DNA of 64,000 bases from Turnera subulata. Lineage: Eukaryota; Streptophyta; Magnoliopsida; Malpighiales; Passifloraceae. The stretch's first letter is position 1, and each line of letters begins with the position of its first letter. Below, one piece after another: positions 21,566-35,000 of this stretch. The stretch covers positions 139,200 through 203,199 of the forward strand of contig JAKUCV010002500.1 of assembly GCA_028386065.3 (NCBI GenBank). The letters are read 5' to 3'. The notes under the pieces are model-generated. The model was not told the origin of the DNA, ran no database searches, and saw only the letters and a list, made by a program, of their open reading frames with translations. Made by a program: the position numbers and the translations under genes.

Positions 21566-23321
21566 TTACTTATGGCCCCTTTTTTTCCACAAGTCCCCAA
21601 ACATTTTAATTCCAGAACCCTTCCGCCTTCCACTACCACCAAAACCATCATCAAAATCATCGGCAATCCCCGGTGAGCCCACAAAAGCAGGGTAACCACC
21701 GCCTGGTGTCTCAAACACGCCAGTAAATTGCTTATCCATTGAGCCACACCTCTCAGAGATCCTTCCATTCATCTCTACATTCCCAGCAAGCACTGCTGCT
21801 GCTGCATCTGCAGCTTTTCTCCATTGCTCTGTCTGCACTCTCATCTTCTTCATCTCTGTTTTCAATTCTTCATTGGCTCCTTCAGTAGCTTCCAGCTTCT
21901 CCTTTAATTTAGCTTCATTTTCTTTTCTTGCTTTAACCTCTTCTTCCAGTTGTGTCAACCTTAAAGAGATGCTCTCTCTTATTGATGAAATGCTAGAAAT
22001 AGCCTCGTGCAGCTGGTTTTTAAGGTTCTCATTCTCTTTACTAAAGGCCTCGGATTCCTTGGCTTTCTCTTCTAGTTTGGCTTTTAGAGTTTGTATCTCA
22101 TCATCCTTTAAAACCAAATCGTTGCAAGTTGACTTTTCCAGCTCCGCAACATCTTGTGGATCAGTTGATATTTTTAGTGAATTGCATTCTTGTTCTACCT
22201 GACCAATGATTACAGGATCAACAGAAGGCACAACAACCTTCTTTTCAGCTGGAACTTCAAACACATCAGTCTCAGTTTCCTGCCGGTTGTCATCATCTAG
22301 AGCTATGCTCTCATCTGTCTCTTCAACGTCCTTTGGCAGGCCTTGGCTCTCCTCCACCTCCATCACATTCTCCTTTGGTGGCACTAAAACATTTGGTTTC
22401 TTGTTCTCCAGCTCTTGCTGAGCTTCTTTCTTCGCAGCCTCAGCAGAATCCAACTGCTCTTTCAGAATCTTTAGTTCTTCCTGAGCCTGGACGAGCTGGG
22501 ACTCCAAATCCAAAATACGCGTACTAAGTCTCTTTTGGTTTATGGAATCTGGCTGGGATCCTCTTGGACCCAGTTTGGGATTCCTTTCAGTAATTGGTCG
22601 ATGATGCACTACATCCGAATCAGACCTCGACGTCCGTGGGGGATGTGGCCTTCGACGGGGCTGCCTCAAGGGCTCATCCGATCCACTGTTAATCATCAAC
22701 AAGGGAAAGGCAGCCAAACATGTCCATAAGCTAGCATTTTACGTGCAAGAACTATAACGACAATAATAATGTGGAATGTTAGTCATGATAGGAAGAGCAA
22801 TAAACTGATCCTCATGCATACGCAGTTTGACAGTAGTTAAACTTGTACATTTTGTTAATAACTTATCCGTTTGTGTCTGCAGCAACTTTTGGTGCATTCT
22901 CAATGCAAGAAGGCCGAACCAACAATGCGTGAAGGTGCTGGAGGAAGTTTCAATTTAACAACTAGACACACACACACATAAGAATTACAACCAACTTACA
23001 AACACCCATGCACACTTGTACGAAATCTATGATAGCTTAACTAGCATGTTTTTGAAAGGAGTCCTAGGGTAACCAAAAAATTTAAACTAATGGATGAACC
23101 CCATAGTAGTATTAAAGGTTATCTTGAATTGATCAAAAAGATGGTTAAAGTCATGGAGAATCTGTAAAGGACCACCTGAGTGGGACAATTGTTTTCTTAA
23201 TAAGCCAAGTTTTGAGTAGGTCAGAGGGAGTATATTCTAACAACTATAAATTAACTAAGCTAAATCAAAATCTATTTGAGCAAATTACTAAAAGTCAAGG
23301 CTCTAACCTTGATCTCGGCAT
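21566..23321 (-). CDS. ICR: Interactor of constitutive active ROPs (ICR/RIP family), two coding exons
   Basis: ICR proteins are plant coiled-coil scaffolds that bind active ROP GTPases and link them to exocytosis, polarity and cortical microtubules. The large exon is 22685-21566. It is preceded by a 14-nt exon at 23321-23308, which gives MPRS plus a split serine codon, with donor GT at 23307 and acceptor AG at 22687-22686. The joined protein has 377 aa. It shows the basic N-terminal motif with SDSDVVHHRPITERNPKLG, a first coiled coil (about 55-105), an acidic linker, a second long coiled coil (about 195-290), and the ROP-binding signature QWRKAADAAAAVLAG at about 292-306. It ends with MFGDLWKKRGHK. 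An unspliced reading would start MAAFPLLMINS, which is unlike the family, so the tiny exon is preferred. An intron in the 5' leader is likely (acceptor near 23381, donor near 25287). Confidence 0.9.
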
Positions 23322-25055
23322 CTGATGAACTTGGAGAGTACTCACTGATGAAGAGGAAGGGCTGCTTAAGAAAATGTGCTCTGTGAATTAAGAAAAGGAA
23401 AGTTAATAAAACACAGAGGTCAGAATTAGGCAAGAACAAAATATACCAACAATACAGTTAAAAGAGGGAATTTACTGTTAATGCAGCAATTACTGGCCTA
23501 CAATTTTAATGCGAAAGATGATGAACTGCACTGTGAGATTTTAGGAGGATATGAGATGGAAGGGAGGATCACTTTCATAAAAAAAAAAAAGAAAAAGAAA
23601 AAGAAAAAGAAAAAAAGTAAAGAAAAGAGAAAAGAAAGGTAGGATCACATTGATATGAAGAGCAACAGCCGACAAGGCTATAAAGGAGAGCTGCCATTTA
23701 GGTAGCTAGCCTAGTCCTTTGCCTACTTTGACTCACACCACCTGAAGACGTAAAAGGACAGATGAGATCACAAAGCCAAAACATAAACATATTATGAGGA
23801 AAAAAGAAAAAAACCAAATGCTAACTCTGGTGAGGAAGCAAATAAATACAACTGATAAATATCTATCAAACAGTACTATCCGGGCTAGTAAACATTTCAC
23901 TATTGAAAATGTAGAGAATACACATCTACTAGATTTTGAGGTGCACAAGCACAATCAACTGCAGAATGCAGTACGGGCGGCTGAAATTAGATAATGCAGC
24001 ATCATAAACAATTGATACAGTATCCCAGCTCTCTATTTTTTTCCAAAAGGATTGAAGTATTTGGGGGACTTGCAAGTGCCTCCAAATCAATAACTTGGCC
24101 AAACACACCTAGTCAAAGGGATACACACTTACTGATACATAATACATGCTTAAACATTGGTAACCTATTACTATCATGTTTTGAGAATAAATAGATTATT
24201 CCTACCGTCTATTCACTAAGATAGTACAGTACCGCTTGTTTGTTTGTTTGTTTCTTTCTTTTATTTATTTATTTTTTTATTTTAAAAAAAAAAAGAAAAC
24301 AAACTTGATAGGAGAACAAACAGAGAGGAAACAGAGAAGAACAAAGCAAGGAAAGAACAAACAAAGCAAAATCAAGCAACAACTAGGAAAAAAAAAACAA
24401 CAACAACTACAACTAGAAAAGCCAGCACAAGCATCGAGACGTTCTGTCCCAGTCATTGGAAACAGTACGTCCCCAAACGAAGCACGCCAGAAAAGAAAAA
24501 AGAAAAAAAAAAAAAGAAAAGAGGAAGGTGGGGATGGTTTTTAAAGTCATTGGCTGACAAAAGGACAGCAAATTTCTGGGACTGAGTTTTGGTCCACAAC
24601 CAAATTAGTGAAGCAAGCGACAGGAAAAAAAAAAAGACAAAAAAAAAGGTCATCATGGCAGGATCTTGAATTGATGGTGAGCATGGGGAATGACACTTAC
24701 GCGCCACCCGAAGCGTGATGCCAAAGCTTTTTACCAGTAGAAGTTTGAAAAAGCAATAAGTGCCAAACAAACAGTGCAGTCTTTCTTAATTTTAAAAGCA
24801 CCTTTTTTCTTCTCCTCGTTGATGATTTTTCTTTTATTTTTTTTTTTTAAAAAACACACAGAAAAAAGACGAGAAGAGTAAAAACAGAAAACAACATAGT
24901 TCCTTCTTCACTTGCCGCAAAGAAACAGATGAAGGAGCAGTGAAGTGAGACGTTCCGATTATGGCATTGTAAACAAAAGCTCTTGAAAAGAAAACAAACA
25001 AACCCAACCCAACCCAACCCAACCCATGAAAAGAAGATAAACAAAAAAGACGGAT

Positions 25056-25089
<34 letters not shown>

Positions 25090-25914
25090 TTGCCTTGCCT
25101 TCTTCCTTGGTTGCGTCGGCCACCAAATGACACAAAACCCAGGACTTGTTGGACAAGAGAAAACACATAGCCCAGTAAAACTCAAGACCAGCTTTACAGC
25201 TAGCTAGAGTGGAATTAATTAGGGGGTCATTTTCCTATTAAGACTAAAACACATGACGAAGACAAGTAGCAAAATCATGAAACTCACCTCCGTGTCTACG
25301 TAAATGAGGATCAGCCTCAATTTGGAGGAGAATTTATCAGGTCATTATCTTTGTGGAATGCAGAGCCAGTTAAAGTTGTCTTCGCCCTAGCTACAGAGTA
25401 ATTCCCGGAGCTACAAACATATACACGCCCACAGAGGAGAAAGAGGGAGAGAAGGAGGAGGCCGGAGGGGATATTATTTCGTTCTTCCAAACAAGTCTAA
25501 TTGGGTTCTTTTAAAACTACTAGTACTAGTGGTAGTAGCTTTCCTAAGTACTGTGTAAGTTGTCGTTGGTGGTAGTGATACACAAGAACCAAAGAAACAG
25601 CTAGCGAGATTAATTACTTAAAAGTTGAGAGAGAGAGAGAGAGAGAAAGTGTGTGTGAAAGACTCTGTAACTGTGATTGTCTCAAGAATTTGAAGTTTGA
25701 AATTTAAAAGTTGGGGGGGGAGCAAGAGAGAGAGGGAGTTCTGTGTGTGTAGGTGCTAGTGGGGGGTGTTTTAAGACACTTGATGCTCCCACGTAATTGT
25801 ATACATCCAGCATCCATTTTCTTTTAAAAAAAAAAAACATATATTATGGACCAACCATGCCATATTAATTGATTATATACAAAGATATACTGGTTATCTT
25901 TCCCCATTCGCTAT
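23322..25914 (-). promoter_or_regulatory. 5' leader, leader intron and promoter region of ICR
   Basis: A leader exon probably runs 23380-23322 (AG before 23380). A leader intron fills most of 23381-25287; a good donor, GAG/GTGAGT, is at 25290-25284. The upstream leader exon would lie to the right. The region is full of simple repeats: A/AAAAAG tracts (23580-23635, 24483-24525), (AACCC)n at 25001-25025, (TA)n at 25057-25088, and GA repeats at 25628-25650. A TATA box was not fixed. Confidence 0.55.
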
Positions 25915-26430
25915 TCGAAATGTTGGCAGCTTCCAGTGCAGGGTGTGTATAAGATAAATTGTGACCTTTCCTTCACGCAGCCCGGCAATTGTGCTGGCAT
26001 TGGTATTGTTATTCCTGATTTTTCAGGAAGGATTGTTTCCGGCGTCACCCTGCGTATTTTCTGCCTCTCGGTAGTAACTGGCGAACTTACTGCTATCAGG
26101 GAAGGATGCGTCTTGCTCAATCTCTTCGGCTCAGTCGCATTCATTTGGAGTCAGACTCTCTTGAAGCCACCATGCAATGCAGACAACAGGACAACATCAA
26201 TTGGGATAGTGTGAATATTGTTAATGATATTCATGATTTCCCGTCCTCTTTTGCTAGTTGTAATATTACTTATATAAGTAGGAATGCTAATGCAGTGGCG
26301 GATTAGCTGGCTAAGGTCTTGCGATCCTGTAAAAAACTGGATCCACACATGTCCTGTATGTTTTATTGCAGAAAGATATAGTTTCTGTAAATGATTAATA
26401 AAATCATCTCCAATTCAAAAAAGAAATATT
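25915..26430 (+). pseudogene. LINE 3' fragment with RNase H domain
   Basis: The frame starting VYKINCDLSFTQPGNCAGIG resembles the C-terminal RNase H-like domain of plant LINE ORF2. It goes on with VVTGELTAIREG, HLESDSLEA and FASCNITYISRNANAVAD. One frameshift near 26110 separates the halves. An AATAAAATC stretch near 26396 marks the 3' end. The 5' part is missing, as is common for LINE copies. Confidence 0.8.
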
Positions 26431-26709
26431 GGATGAGTCTTTCAATAAAAATTTTCTATGTATACAAAGATCCAAAACCACTTAGACTAACCCCAAATTA
26501 ATTACAAGGAGATTCGGTTATAATTTATAGTTCGTTGCACTATTAACATTTTTTCATCTTTGTTACAAAGTTCATCTATATGTTTTAAATTCAAACATAT
26601 TTCATCACAAGTTATTGGATCAAATTTTATTTTCTTTCAAATAAATCATTACAAAATGATTATGTTCCAATTGTTTAATTACACATTCTTAAAGTGGGCT
26701 CACGTCATT

Positions 26710-26771
26710 CCATTTTTAGTAGATTATCAGTGGAGGGGCTCCATTTTTAGTAGATTATCAGTGGAGGGGCT
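26710..26771. repeat. Perfect tandem duplication of 31 bp
   Basis: Units 26710-26740 and 26741-26771 are identical (ccatttttagtagattatcag...). They lie between two LINE fragments. Confidence 0.95.
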
Positions 26772-27570
26772 AAATGGTCGCCAATGAGATGAACGATGTT
26801 TTAACAAAAGCACTCTTAGATGATAAAGTTAAAAAGGTTGTCTTTGAACTTGGTGGATACAAAGCCTTTGGACCCCGTGGGTTTTTGAGGATTTTTCATC
26901 AACAACATTGGATTACAGTGAGGGAGGATATTTGTTAGACAACCAAGAGTTTTTTTAGTGTGGGCACTTAGCTTTGGAGTTTCAATGAAACAAACATTAT
27001 TCTCATTCTTAAAACTAAGCTTGTTACTTTGGGAAATCATTTCAGGCCTATAAGTTATGCAACTTTAACTATGAGCTGATCTCAAAAATTTTTGTGAACC
27101 GCTTAAAGCCTATATTAGATGTCTTGATATCAGGGGAACAAGCTACTTTTATCTCTGCGAATGATTTAGGATAAAATTCTTATAGCCCATGAAACTTTTC
27201 ATGGCTTAACTGACCCAAGGAAAATGAGTTGGCACATGGCAGTCGAGCACAATATGAATAAAGCCTATGACCATGTGGAGTGGCATTTTGTAGAACTTTT
27301 GTTCCTAAAACTTGATCTTTTCTAGCAGTGGGAGAAGATGGGTTATAAATTGCCTCGCCTCAGTAAGTTATAATAGTAGTTAATGGTGCAAAGGCTGAAA
27401 ATTTTAGGCAGGGGATTGTGACAAGGGATCCTCTTATCTCTTTACATTTTTCTTTTTTGTGGCAAATGCTTTGTCTTCCAAGACGCACATAAATAAATCT
27501 GTAGGGGTGTTTAGTGGTTACAAAATTAGAGATACATGTCCAGCTTTGACACTATGAGAACCTAGGCAAA
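26772..27570 (+). pseudogene. LINE reverse transcriptase fragment
   Basis: The plus strand reads VKKVVFELGGYKAFGPRG (the family has GPDG), then FRPISYATL, AHETFHGLTDPRK and NMNKAYDHVEW, all conserved in plant L1 reverse transcriptases. Frameshifts and stops interrupt it. The catalytic FADD box is not reached. It is a dead fragment, not obviously joined to the RNase H piece upstream. Confidence 0.8.
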
Positions 27571-27869
27571 ATATCCATATGGCCTTCTCTACCCCGCAGC
27601 CGCCTCGCCACTATCATTACTTATTATCCTTCCTCGACCGAAGGTTCGCCTTTGGTCAGTGCTTCCCCATCCGATACCGCAATAGGGGGTTTTCCTTGTG
27701 ACCACTGCTAGAACTGTGGTCCTGCATCCTCTTCAGCTGGAGTGGATTGATATAGTGCCACCTTGGATCAAGCTAGACGTTTCCAGCTCCGCTTCGTTGC
27801 AGTAGATGCCACCGGCGAATCCATATCCATTTATCGGGCCAGTTTGCTCACAATTGAGACCCATTCTTT
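27571..27869. other. Unassigned stretch between LINE fragments
   Basis: No gene is recognised. The stretch is moderately GC-rich compared with its surroundings and is probably LINE-derived. Confidence 0.3.
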
Positions 27870-28857
27870 AAGATTCTATTTCACCAGGTCAGCGTCCAGG
27901 GGGTTTATGGCCTTGTGCTCCTTGGTAGCATCCAGATTGTCATGGGGAGTTTGTTGGTCATTGGCGACCAGCAGAGTCTCAGGCTCTTGCACCATATCTC
28001 TACCCGTATCTTTTCGCTTGCCGCGCCAACGCAGAGAGAGTGCGATTGGAGGCTTGATGATCCTAGCCTGAGGGTTGTTCTGAGAACCCAGATAGTACTT
28101 GGCGGCCAACCGTTCCCCTCGCATCCACGGGCTAAGGCTATCATCGGCCTCCAATTGTAGTCCCTCATTCTCCCTAGGTTCAGCATTGGAAACCCTTAAT
28201 TGTTAATTGTGTGATCAATCCGACCACATCTATCACATAAATCTCGTAGGCATTCACATTTAAAGCTTATCCAAACTTCCTTTCCAGCTTTGTCTGCCAC
28301 CCAAGCACCGGGAGGTAACGGATTTGCAATGTTGAACAAAATTTGGATGCGGACATGACCATGCCATCCACTAAAGTTTTCAAGTGAGGGCTAAATTGTG
28401 TGCAAAACAGGAAATACACTAGAAATGCGTTCAATTTTTGCACCCATCATCATCTCTGGTGGGAGGTTATGTAATTGAACCCAGAAAGCCAAAAGGTTGA
28501 GGTTTACCTGGTTGAGAGGAGTGTCTGGCATCTAACGTTTGAAGGTCATGTGTTGATTAGCTACCAGCCATGGCATGCCTTCGAGCACTCGTTGTTGGTC
28601 TTCCTCAAAATCAAATCCGATAAGGAAGATGTCATTCTTCTTATCGATGACCCAAAACATACCATTGATGCTCCAAGCTTGCTTCAGTTGCAAATGAACT
28701 GCCTTCGCCGAGAACAACCTATGGGAGAAAACTTTGGCCACCAAGACAATCTTGGTTATCATGCACCCGACGGCGCTATCCATAGCTCGTCACCTTCATC
28801 ATCGAGGTCGCACAAGTTGATAACACGCCGTTCCGCCGCCGCACTACCGGAAGACAT
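27870..28857 (-). pseudogene. LINE ORF1 (DUF4283 + CCHC), degraded
   Basis: The minus strand opens at 28857 with MSSGSAAAERRVINLCDLDD. A frameshift near 28760 leads into the DUF4283 region (KIVLVAKVFSHRLF, NDIFLIGFDFEEDQQRVLEG). It continues with LLAFWVQLHNLPPEMM and a zinc-knuckle-like CECLRDLCDRCGRIDH, with further stops. This is the usual order of a plant L1 ORF1. It has the opposite strand to the two LINE pieces on its left, so it is a separate insertion. Confidence 0.8.
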
Positions 28858-29861
28858 AATCAACTAGGAGCTCAGAGTTATCCAAACCAGGTTGGATGCT
28901 AGCTGTCGGACTATACAGTGTGAAAGCTACACTTTAGAAACTAACTCAAGGAGAACAAACAGGACCTGTTAGTATGGATACGCAGATGCATTGAAGCGAC
29001 ACATCATTGAGATTCGAGCAAGGCTGGGCGTCAACTCCAAGGATGGACACTGGTAGCCGCACAAATTGGGTGGAATGGAGGGGCAAACCAACTAGATCCA
29101 AGACTTTAGAGCAGCAACTCTTTAGTTAAATTGGTTGGGTTTCGCAATGCAAGCTAAGAACTGCGGAGGGGTGGATGTTGAAGAGGAGTTACTGTAAGGA
29201 GCGGCTGAAGACGAACCTAAAATGTAATTTGAGAGCTTTTCGCACGCCTGCTCACACGCCATCACAACCCCAATAATTTTATTATCTGCATTTAAATAGG
29301 TTGACTATGTAGATTTTTAATAACCGAGCTGGATGCCAGCAGGGAAAAAATAAATAGGGGTGGGGACAGTTTTGGGAGAATTTTTAAGGTTGGACCAACA
29401 TGAGCACAAACATCCACATTTCGTCAAATGGCCACTAGAATTTGGCAGTAAACATTGCCAATTAGTCTATGTTAACAGAGACTTTATTTCTCTCAACCGA
29501 CTGATGATTCCATTCCAAGCGATGCGCTCTAGTACAAGGGAACAAACGATATATAATAGCAGGAGCAACATGAGACGATGTTTGCTACCATCCGCCTCCT
29601 GATTCATTATAAGACATGTTACAAAAACCGTCAAAACAAATTAGGCATCATGAATACTATAACCTAACAACCTTTCATTTGAATACTCAATTCATTGCTT
29701 TAAACATATATGCTGAGAGCAAGTACAGGAAGAAAGAATTGTCCCCTACCTTCAACTGAACTATTGGCGTTCCGAGTATTCATGCGAAGCCCAGTACTCA
29801 GGTAGTTTAAGAAGTACGTGCCAGCATCATATTTTTCAATTTAGTAACGCAGCCGTGCAAG
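28858..29861. other. LINE 5' leader and 3' flank of DA2
   Basis: About 28858-29280 is probably the 5' leader of the minus-strand LINE. The part nearest 29862 is the 3' UTR of the DA2 gene. Nothing else is recognised. Confidence 0.45.
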
Positions 29862-32800
29862 CTATTGCCACGTGCTTCCTGGCAAACTAGTCACTGCTCG
29901 AGCCTCAGCAAGAGACACAGCCATAGCCAGCATCATCTGCTCTTCAAAACTCTCAGGAACAATTGGACCAGGGACATTGTGAAAGCTTTCGCCAATTTCA
30001 TCAGGTGGTGGGGGTGGGGGTGGGGGCGGGGGTAGTAACCCAGAAATTCCACCAGAATCATCTGTCGAGTCAGAGCTTGCGTAACTAGTTCCTGCCTCGG
30101 CAGCTTCTGATCCACTATCTGCACCCCAATCCACATCCTCCCGAGTCACTGCCATCCTACAATCTGGAGGCATGTCAATGGAGCTTTGAGCAGGGGGATA
30201 ATTCTCAACACCATGATCCAACTGAACATAAGAGCTGCTGCAGCTGGAAAGCATGTTATACGATGACATGTTGCCATTGTTGTGAACAGAGGACTCTCCA
30301 GCCATCTGCTGACGCTCGGCAAGGGCAGCAATTGCACAAGCAAGACCTCCAGAAGGGGATGAAGATGTTCCAGCCAGTGGAGCCACTGCTGGAGACGTAT
30401 AGCGCGCTTCTCTGGCAAACTGTTCTAAGGACACAGTATCACCAGAAATCAGATTTTTCTGGCGGCCATTTTCCTGTAGTAATATGATCACCCATTACCA
30501 AAATCATCTGTAAATAAAATAATCTTTGAACTCCATGACAATTTATATGCATGTATGCATGTATGCACAATATACACCATACCACAGGTTTAAGAAGAAA
30601 ATGTACAAGTAGCAACAAAATCAACAGTTATGAACTCTATAGATCTGTCGCCGGTTAAAATAGACAAACTGCCATTATTGTAAAGTATCATCCCGTGTGC
30701 AAACTGTAAATTAAGTTGCCCAAGCCATCAATTCCAAGAGCCATGCAAAATTTATTTATGTGAATCTTTGGGATCCATCTAGTATTGAGCCCAGTAGAAG
30801 CCTGATTACAGGAGGTTATCAATATTTATCATACCCATACTTGAGAGTTGGCAGGAAGTCAACCTATGACTTGTCTGATGTTGAAGAAACATACACCACC
30901 TGAATCAGGTCTCTCAATGGCAATTATTTATAGCATGTATCCTTTTATTTCACACAAAGAAACTCATCAATCAGTCTCTTGGCAACGAAGTTCAGTAAAC
31001 AAGCTAGGTAGAGTACCTTGATGTTGAGAGTTCAGCGCTGATTATGCTACTGGGAATTGAAATTTAGCTACAACTAATGAAGAGCTCGTGGTCAAGTAAA
31101 GTCAGCTCATTCAATTACCTGGTCAATTACTGATGATTTTCCATTTCTCACAGCAAGAGTCACATTCCACATTAACAAATAAGAATAGGAGGCAACATAA
31201 AGAATGCAAGATATCTTGGCAATGCGGATATTAATATCAGGCGTTGCTCAACAGAATCAAAAATATGGAGCCTGGTAAAGTGGCATCATAGCAAAACATG
31301 GGAATGAACCAGCGGCAGACTATCCAAATTCACATTCTAAAAATAAAAGCAGATGGGAATTCTCAAAGGCCTCCACAATATCCAAGAAACATAACTTCAA
31401 TGTAAGAGATATGTACAGCAATAGCCCACACCAAGTGGTATATCACAAACAGAGCAAGGAGAATCAGTACATCACAAAGAGCATGCTGAATGCATTGATG
31501 AACCAATGTGCTTAAAGGGAAAGGTTTTCATCTTCCAACAAAATTACACAAAATTTGTGTACTCTATATTGTCCACCTCAGTTTGTGTCTACCTTCCACA
31601 TATTCCGTAAGTGCAATATCAAGCAAGCTATCTGTGTTTGGTACTCTTAAGATCATCCCGTCCAAGAAACTTTGCTTTGCTAAATTGTACAGCAATGATT
31701 CATTTTCATCAAATTAAAATCCACACTCTCTCCCTTTCTAGAGGGCTGAACTCTGAGAAGCCTAGGAATTACCAAATGGTCAGTATGAAATATATGGATC
31801 CAAGTTCCCCTCCTCACGTCCCCATTTCCCTCCAGCGTAAAACATAGGGGCTTGAAAAGGAGGGCTTTCTCACATTTTTACGGCAGGAGGACTGCACGAT
31901 GTGCAAAGTTATGCACCAAATCGCAATCAGGTATTGTAGTAATATGCTTAATAACCAACTAGATTACAAAGGGAATGGAGTAGCATCCTGTTCAAATTCC
32001 ACCAAGCATAAATATTCCCGGTCATTCTTCTTTGGACAAAAACCAAGACACAAGGCGTTTGGAACACATGTAAATTATATCTTTAGTACGGCCCCATCTA
32101 GTTTAAGATTGAGCATTTGCTGAGTTGAAAGTATAAAGCTAGAAGTTTTACAGCCAATTTATATACAAACCAATCAACAATGTACCTGAATGGAAAGCCA
32201 GATTGCTTCCATGACCATAATGTCCTCAAGGTCCAGGTCAAACTCATCATCCCTGCAACATTTTGGTGAATTAGATCAGGGAAATCATATTGGTTATTAT
32301 AACATCTAGAATAAAAGCTAACACATGGAGTTGAAGGCTAATGATGCGTACAACACAATAGAAGTCCAAAAAACAAATATCTAGAAGCAATCCTGGACAA
32401 AGTAGCACACATCTGTCACATATAGCATTGGATAATGTTCTCTGTTAGATCTTGCAAATACACCAACTTCATACTTCTTATATATGTGCATAGTATAGGT
32501 AAAACGCAAGAACACTTGAAAAATTACAAAAAGACAGAAATGAAGTTTTAGCTCATAATTTTCTGGAGCCGCATGAGCACCATTTAAGATTCCCAACCAA
32601 CACCAAAGAACAACATATAGCTAATTGTTTGAGGAAATTTTGGTTTCTAGTTTAATTAAAAAAAAACATAATATTGAGCAAATAAGGAAATATAGCTAAT
32701 AATTTGAGACATTTTGATTTCTTTCATTTAAAACAAAACAGGAAGCAATAGGATTAGGAATTTTAAAAGCAATAGTCATCCTTTTTCTTCTTTCTTTTAT

Positions 32801-34754
32801 TTTACTATTTTATAATACATTACAAATCTCTGCCTTATACTGAGAAAAATACAATCTTTCACTATAAGATTGGGCATATTTCAACATGAATGAAGCAACA
32901 AGACTGAACAAAACATTTCATACAAGATATGAAATTGCAAAAGGGTTCTAGCACGGTATCTTCTCTGCCTCTCCTTGACACAAGAATTTGAAGAAATTCA
33001 GGCCAATCAATCCACAATAGACAATGTCGGCATATCCACTAAGCATCCACTGCCGGTAATCATAAATAGGGATAGATGATTGTTCAAAAATTGATGAATT
33101 TCACATAATCGTTCTTGTTGTACTTACTCTTTTTCATCTCTCCTCACCTCTGCGACAACATGAAAGCACAAGGTAATCAACTAAGCACTAATTTCAAGTT
33201 CATGAGGCATATCAACATTCTTTTTTTTTTCTTGATGACAACAAGATTAATTCATTTGATAGAATCTCGTGTATACTGCAATCATAAGAAAGTATCACTT
33301 GAGAAATTTAACTCTGCAATTCTTAGTGAAGTTCCCAACTGCAGGAGAAGATTAAAAAGAAAAACTATAAACAGGATGTAGCAATAAGAAAGCTCTCCAT
33401 AAAGATCAAACATCTGGCGAATTGCAGTTATTTTTTCAAAGGAAAAGAAAGAAATGAAATATCCGAGATTCTATCCTATTCACAGTCCGATATGGCACTA
33501 ATGGTTCAACGAAAGAGCAGACAAGAAACGGAATAATTGTAGCCCACACTGTCCCTGAAAATAAGGAATACTGGAAAAAAAAAAAGGAGAGAAAATGACG
33601 GAATACCTGTTTGGTCCAGAATATGGAGGACGTCTGATCGAGTGCTGAGAAGAAGTGATTTCCTCGCTTTCCGACGGAGGCCGACAAGACAGAACTAGGA
33701 AAAAGAAAAGGAAAATGATAAATTTATACTAACAATAACAAGGCAGAATGGCACCAAACAATAAGTGGAAGAGGATATACCAGTTGTAGAGCCACAGCTG
33801 ACCTCCCCGGCTGCAACTCTACCGCTGGACGAAGTTATGTCTAATCTCTTTTGCGTTCTCTCTTCTTCATCCTGAAGTTCCTGCTGTCTTATCCTAATTT
33901 TTGCTTCAATAACACGTTGTTCTTCCTGAAAACATTGAAAATGTGAGCAAAACTTGTAAATCACTGATAAAAGCATCAGCAAGCTACTCCAAGGACACAT
34001 CTGTGCTACAACAGAAGGCTAAAGAAATCTTACAATTTGCTCCAAGCCCTTTTCCTCCTTGGTTTTCACACCTCGGTACTCAACAGCATAATTAGAAGTT
34101 TTGCAAAACGGACATCTAATAATGTTAAGTGCAGCAATTTTTGCAGGTCAATCTTTAAGGGTATAACAACAGTTATGAAATCAAAAGAAGTATGTAGCTG
34201 ATGGCAGATACTGCACAAGAAGGATACTGTGTAGGACGAGTAGAATTAGGATTCTTCATCTGCAGAAAACACTCTGGCACAAAGAAAGACAACATAAAAA
34301 TTCTCAAGAGAAGCTCCAATATCTAAATATATAATTTGAGAAGCTTAAAGACCAATTTACCTGTACAAATTCCCTTCATGCAACATCTCGATCGGTTTAA
34401 GCTTGGGTAGTACTGAGGCACAAACAAATGAGAAGAGTAGGTCAATTAGATGACTAAAACTACAAACAAGAGTGACTAAAAAGAGATTTTACCCAACACC
34501 TTAAAACTCAACCCCTTTTTTCATGTGTTACAATTAAAGCAATGAGAAAGTGCACAGAAAAACGATATCTAGAACTTATTGCAAAAGGAAGGATGAACAT
34601 AGAAAAGCAAAACACCAATCGAGAAAAGAAAAATAGGAAAATAAATTTAGAGAGAGCAAAATTGAATTTAGTTTCCCTAATTCCCAATTATTGAAGAAAG
34701 CAAGCACAAAGGAAATGAATGAAAAAATAATAATAAAAAAAAACAAACAAAGCA

Positions 34755-34787
<33 letters not shown>

Positions 34788-35000
34788 AGGAAAATGTATG
34801 GCACGGACCAAGAAGCAAATTGGGCATTCTTCGGCATCATAACAGCATTCATCATCTCCGGGAAAGCAAGGGGCAAGTTTGGACTCAAGAATGAGCTTTC
34901 GTAGCTTTTTATGGTCCACATCTTTGTGAACATACAGACCCTGAGGTTTGGTGTAACGCTCATCAACCACTTGCCGCTTTCGCCCCAGCTTATTACCCAT
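29862..35000 (-). CDS. DA2: RING-type E3 ubiquitin ligase DA2 (GW2 family), eight exons, complete
   Basis: DA2/GW2 ubiquitin ligases restrict organ and seed size by limiting cell proliferation, acting with the peptidase DA1. Exons on the minus strand: 35000-34809, 34412-34361, 34273-34228, 34115-34034, 33925-33781, 33694-33607, 32252-32186 and 30473-29862. All junctions have GT/AG and the phases join to 427 aa (family about 400-430). The protein opens [20 protein letters not shown]. The RING begins CPICF (C59, C62), passes [11 protein letters not shown] (residues 74-84) and ends CPFCK (98-102). Then come [15 protein letters not shown], the block [30 protein letters not shown], and the C-terminal [20 protein letters not shown] and TWQ. 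A Met codon three residues upstream is in frame but the family starts at MGNKLG. A run of prolines before DEIGESF (about 30010-30040) is unusual. Intron 7 (30474-32185) is the longest. Confidence 0.95.
30004..30032 (+). other. G-quadruplex motif in the last DA2 exon
   Basis: The plus strand has four runs of five G separated by single bases (ggggg t ggggg t ggggg c ggggg). On the minus coding strand it encodes the polyproline tract of DA2, so the G-rich strand is the template. Confidence 0.85.
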
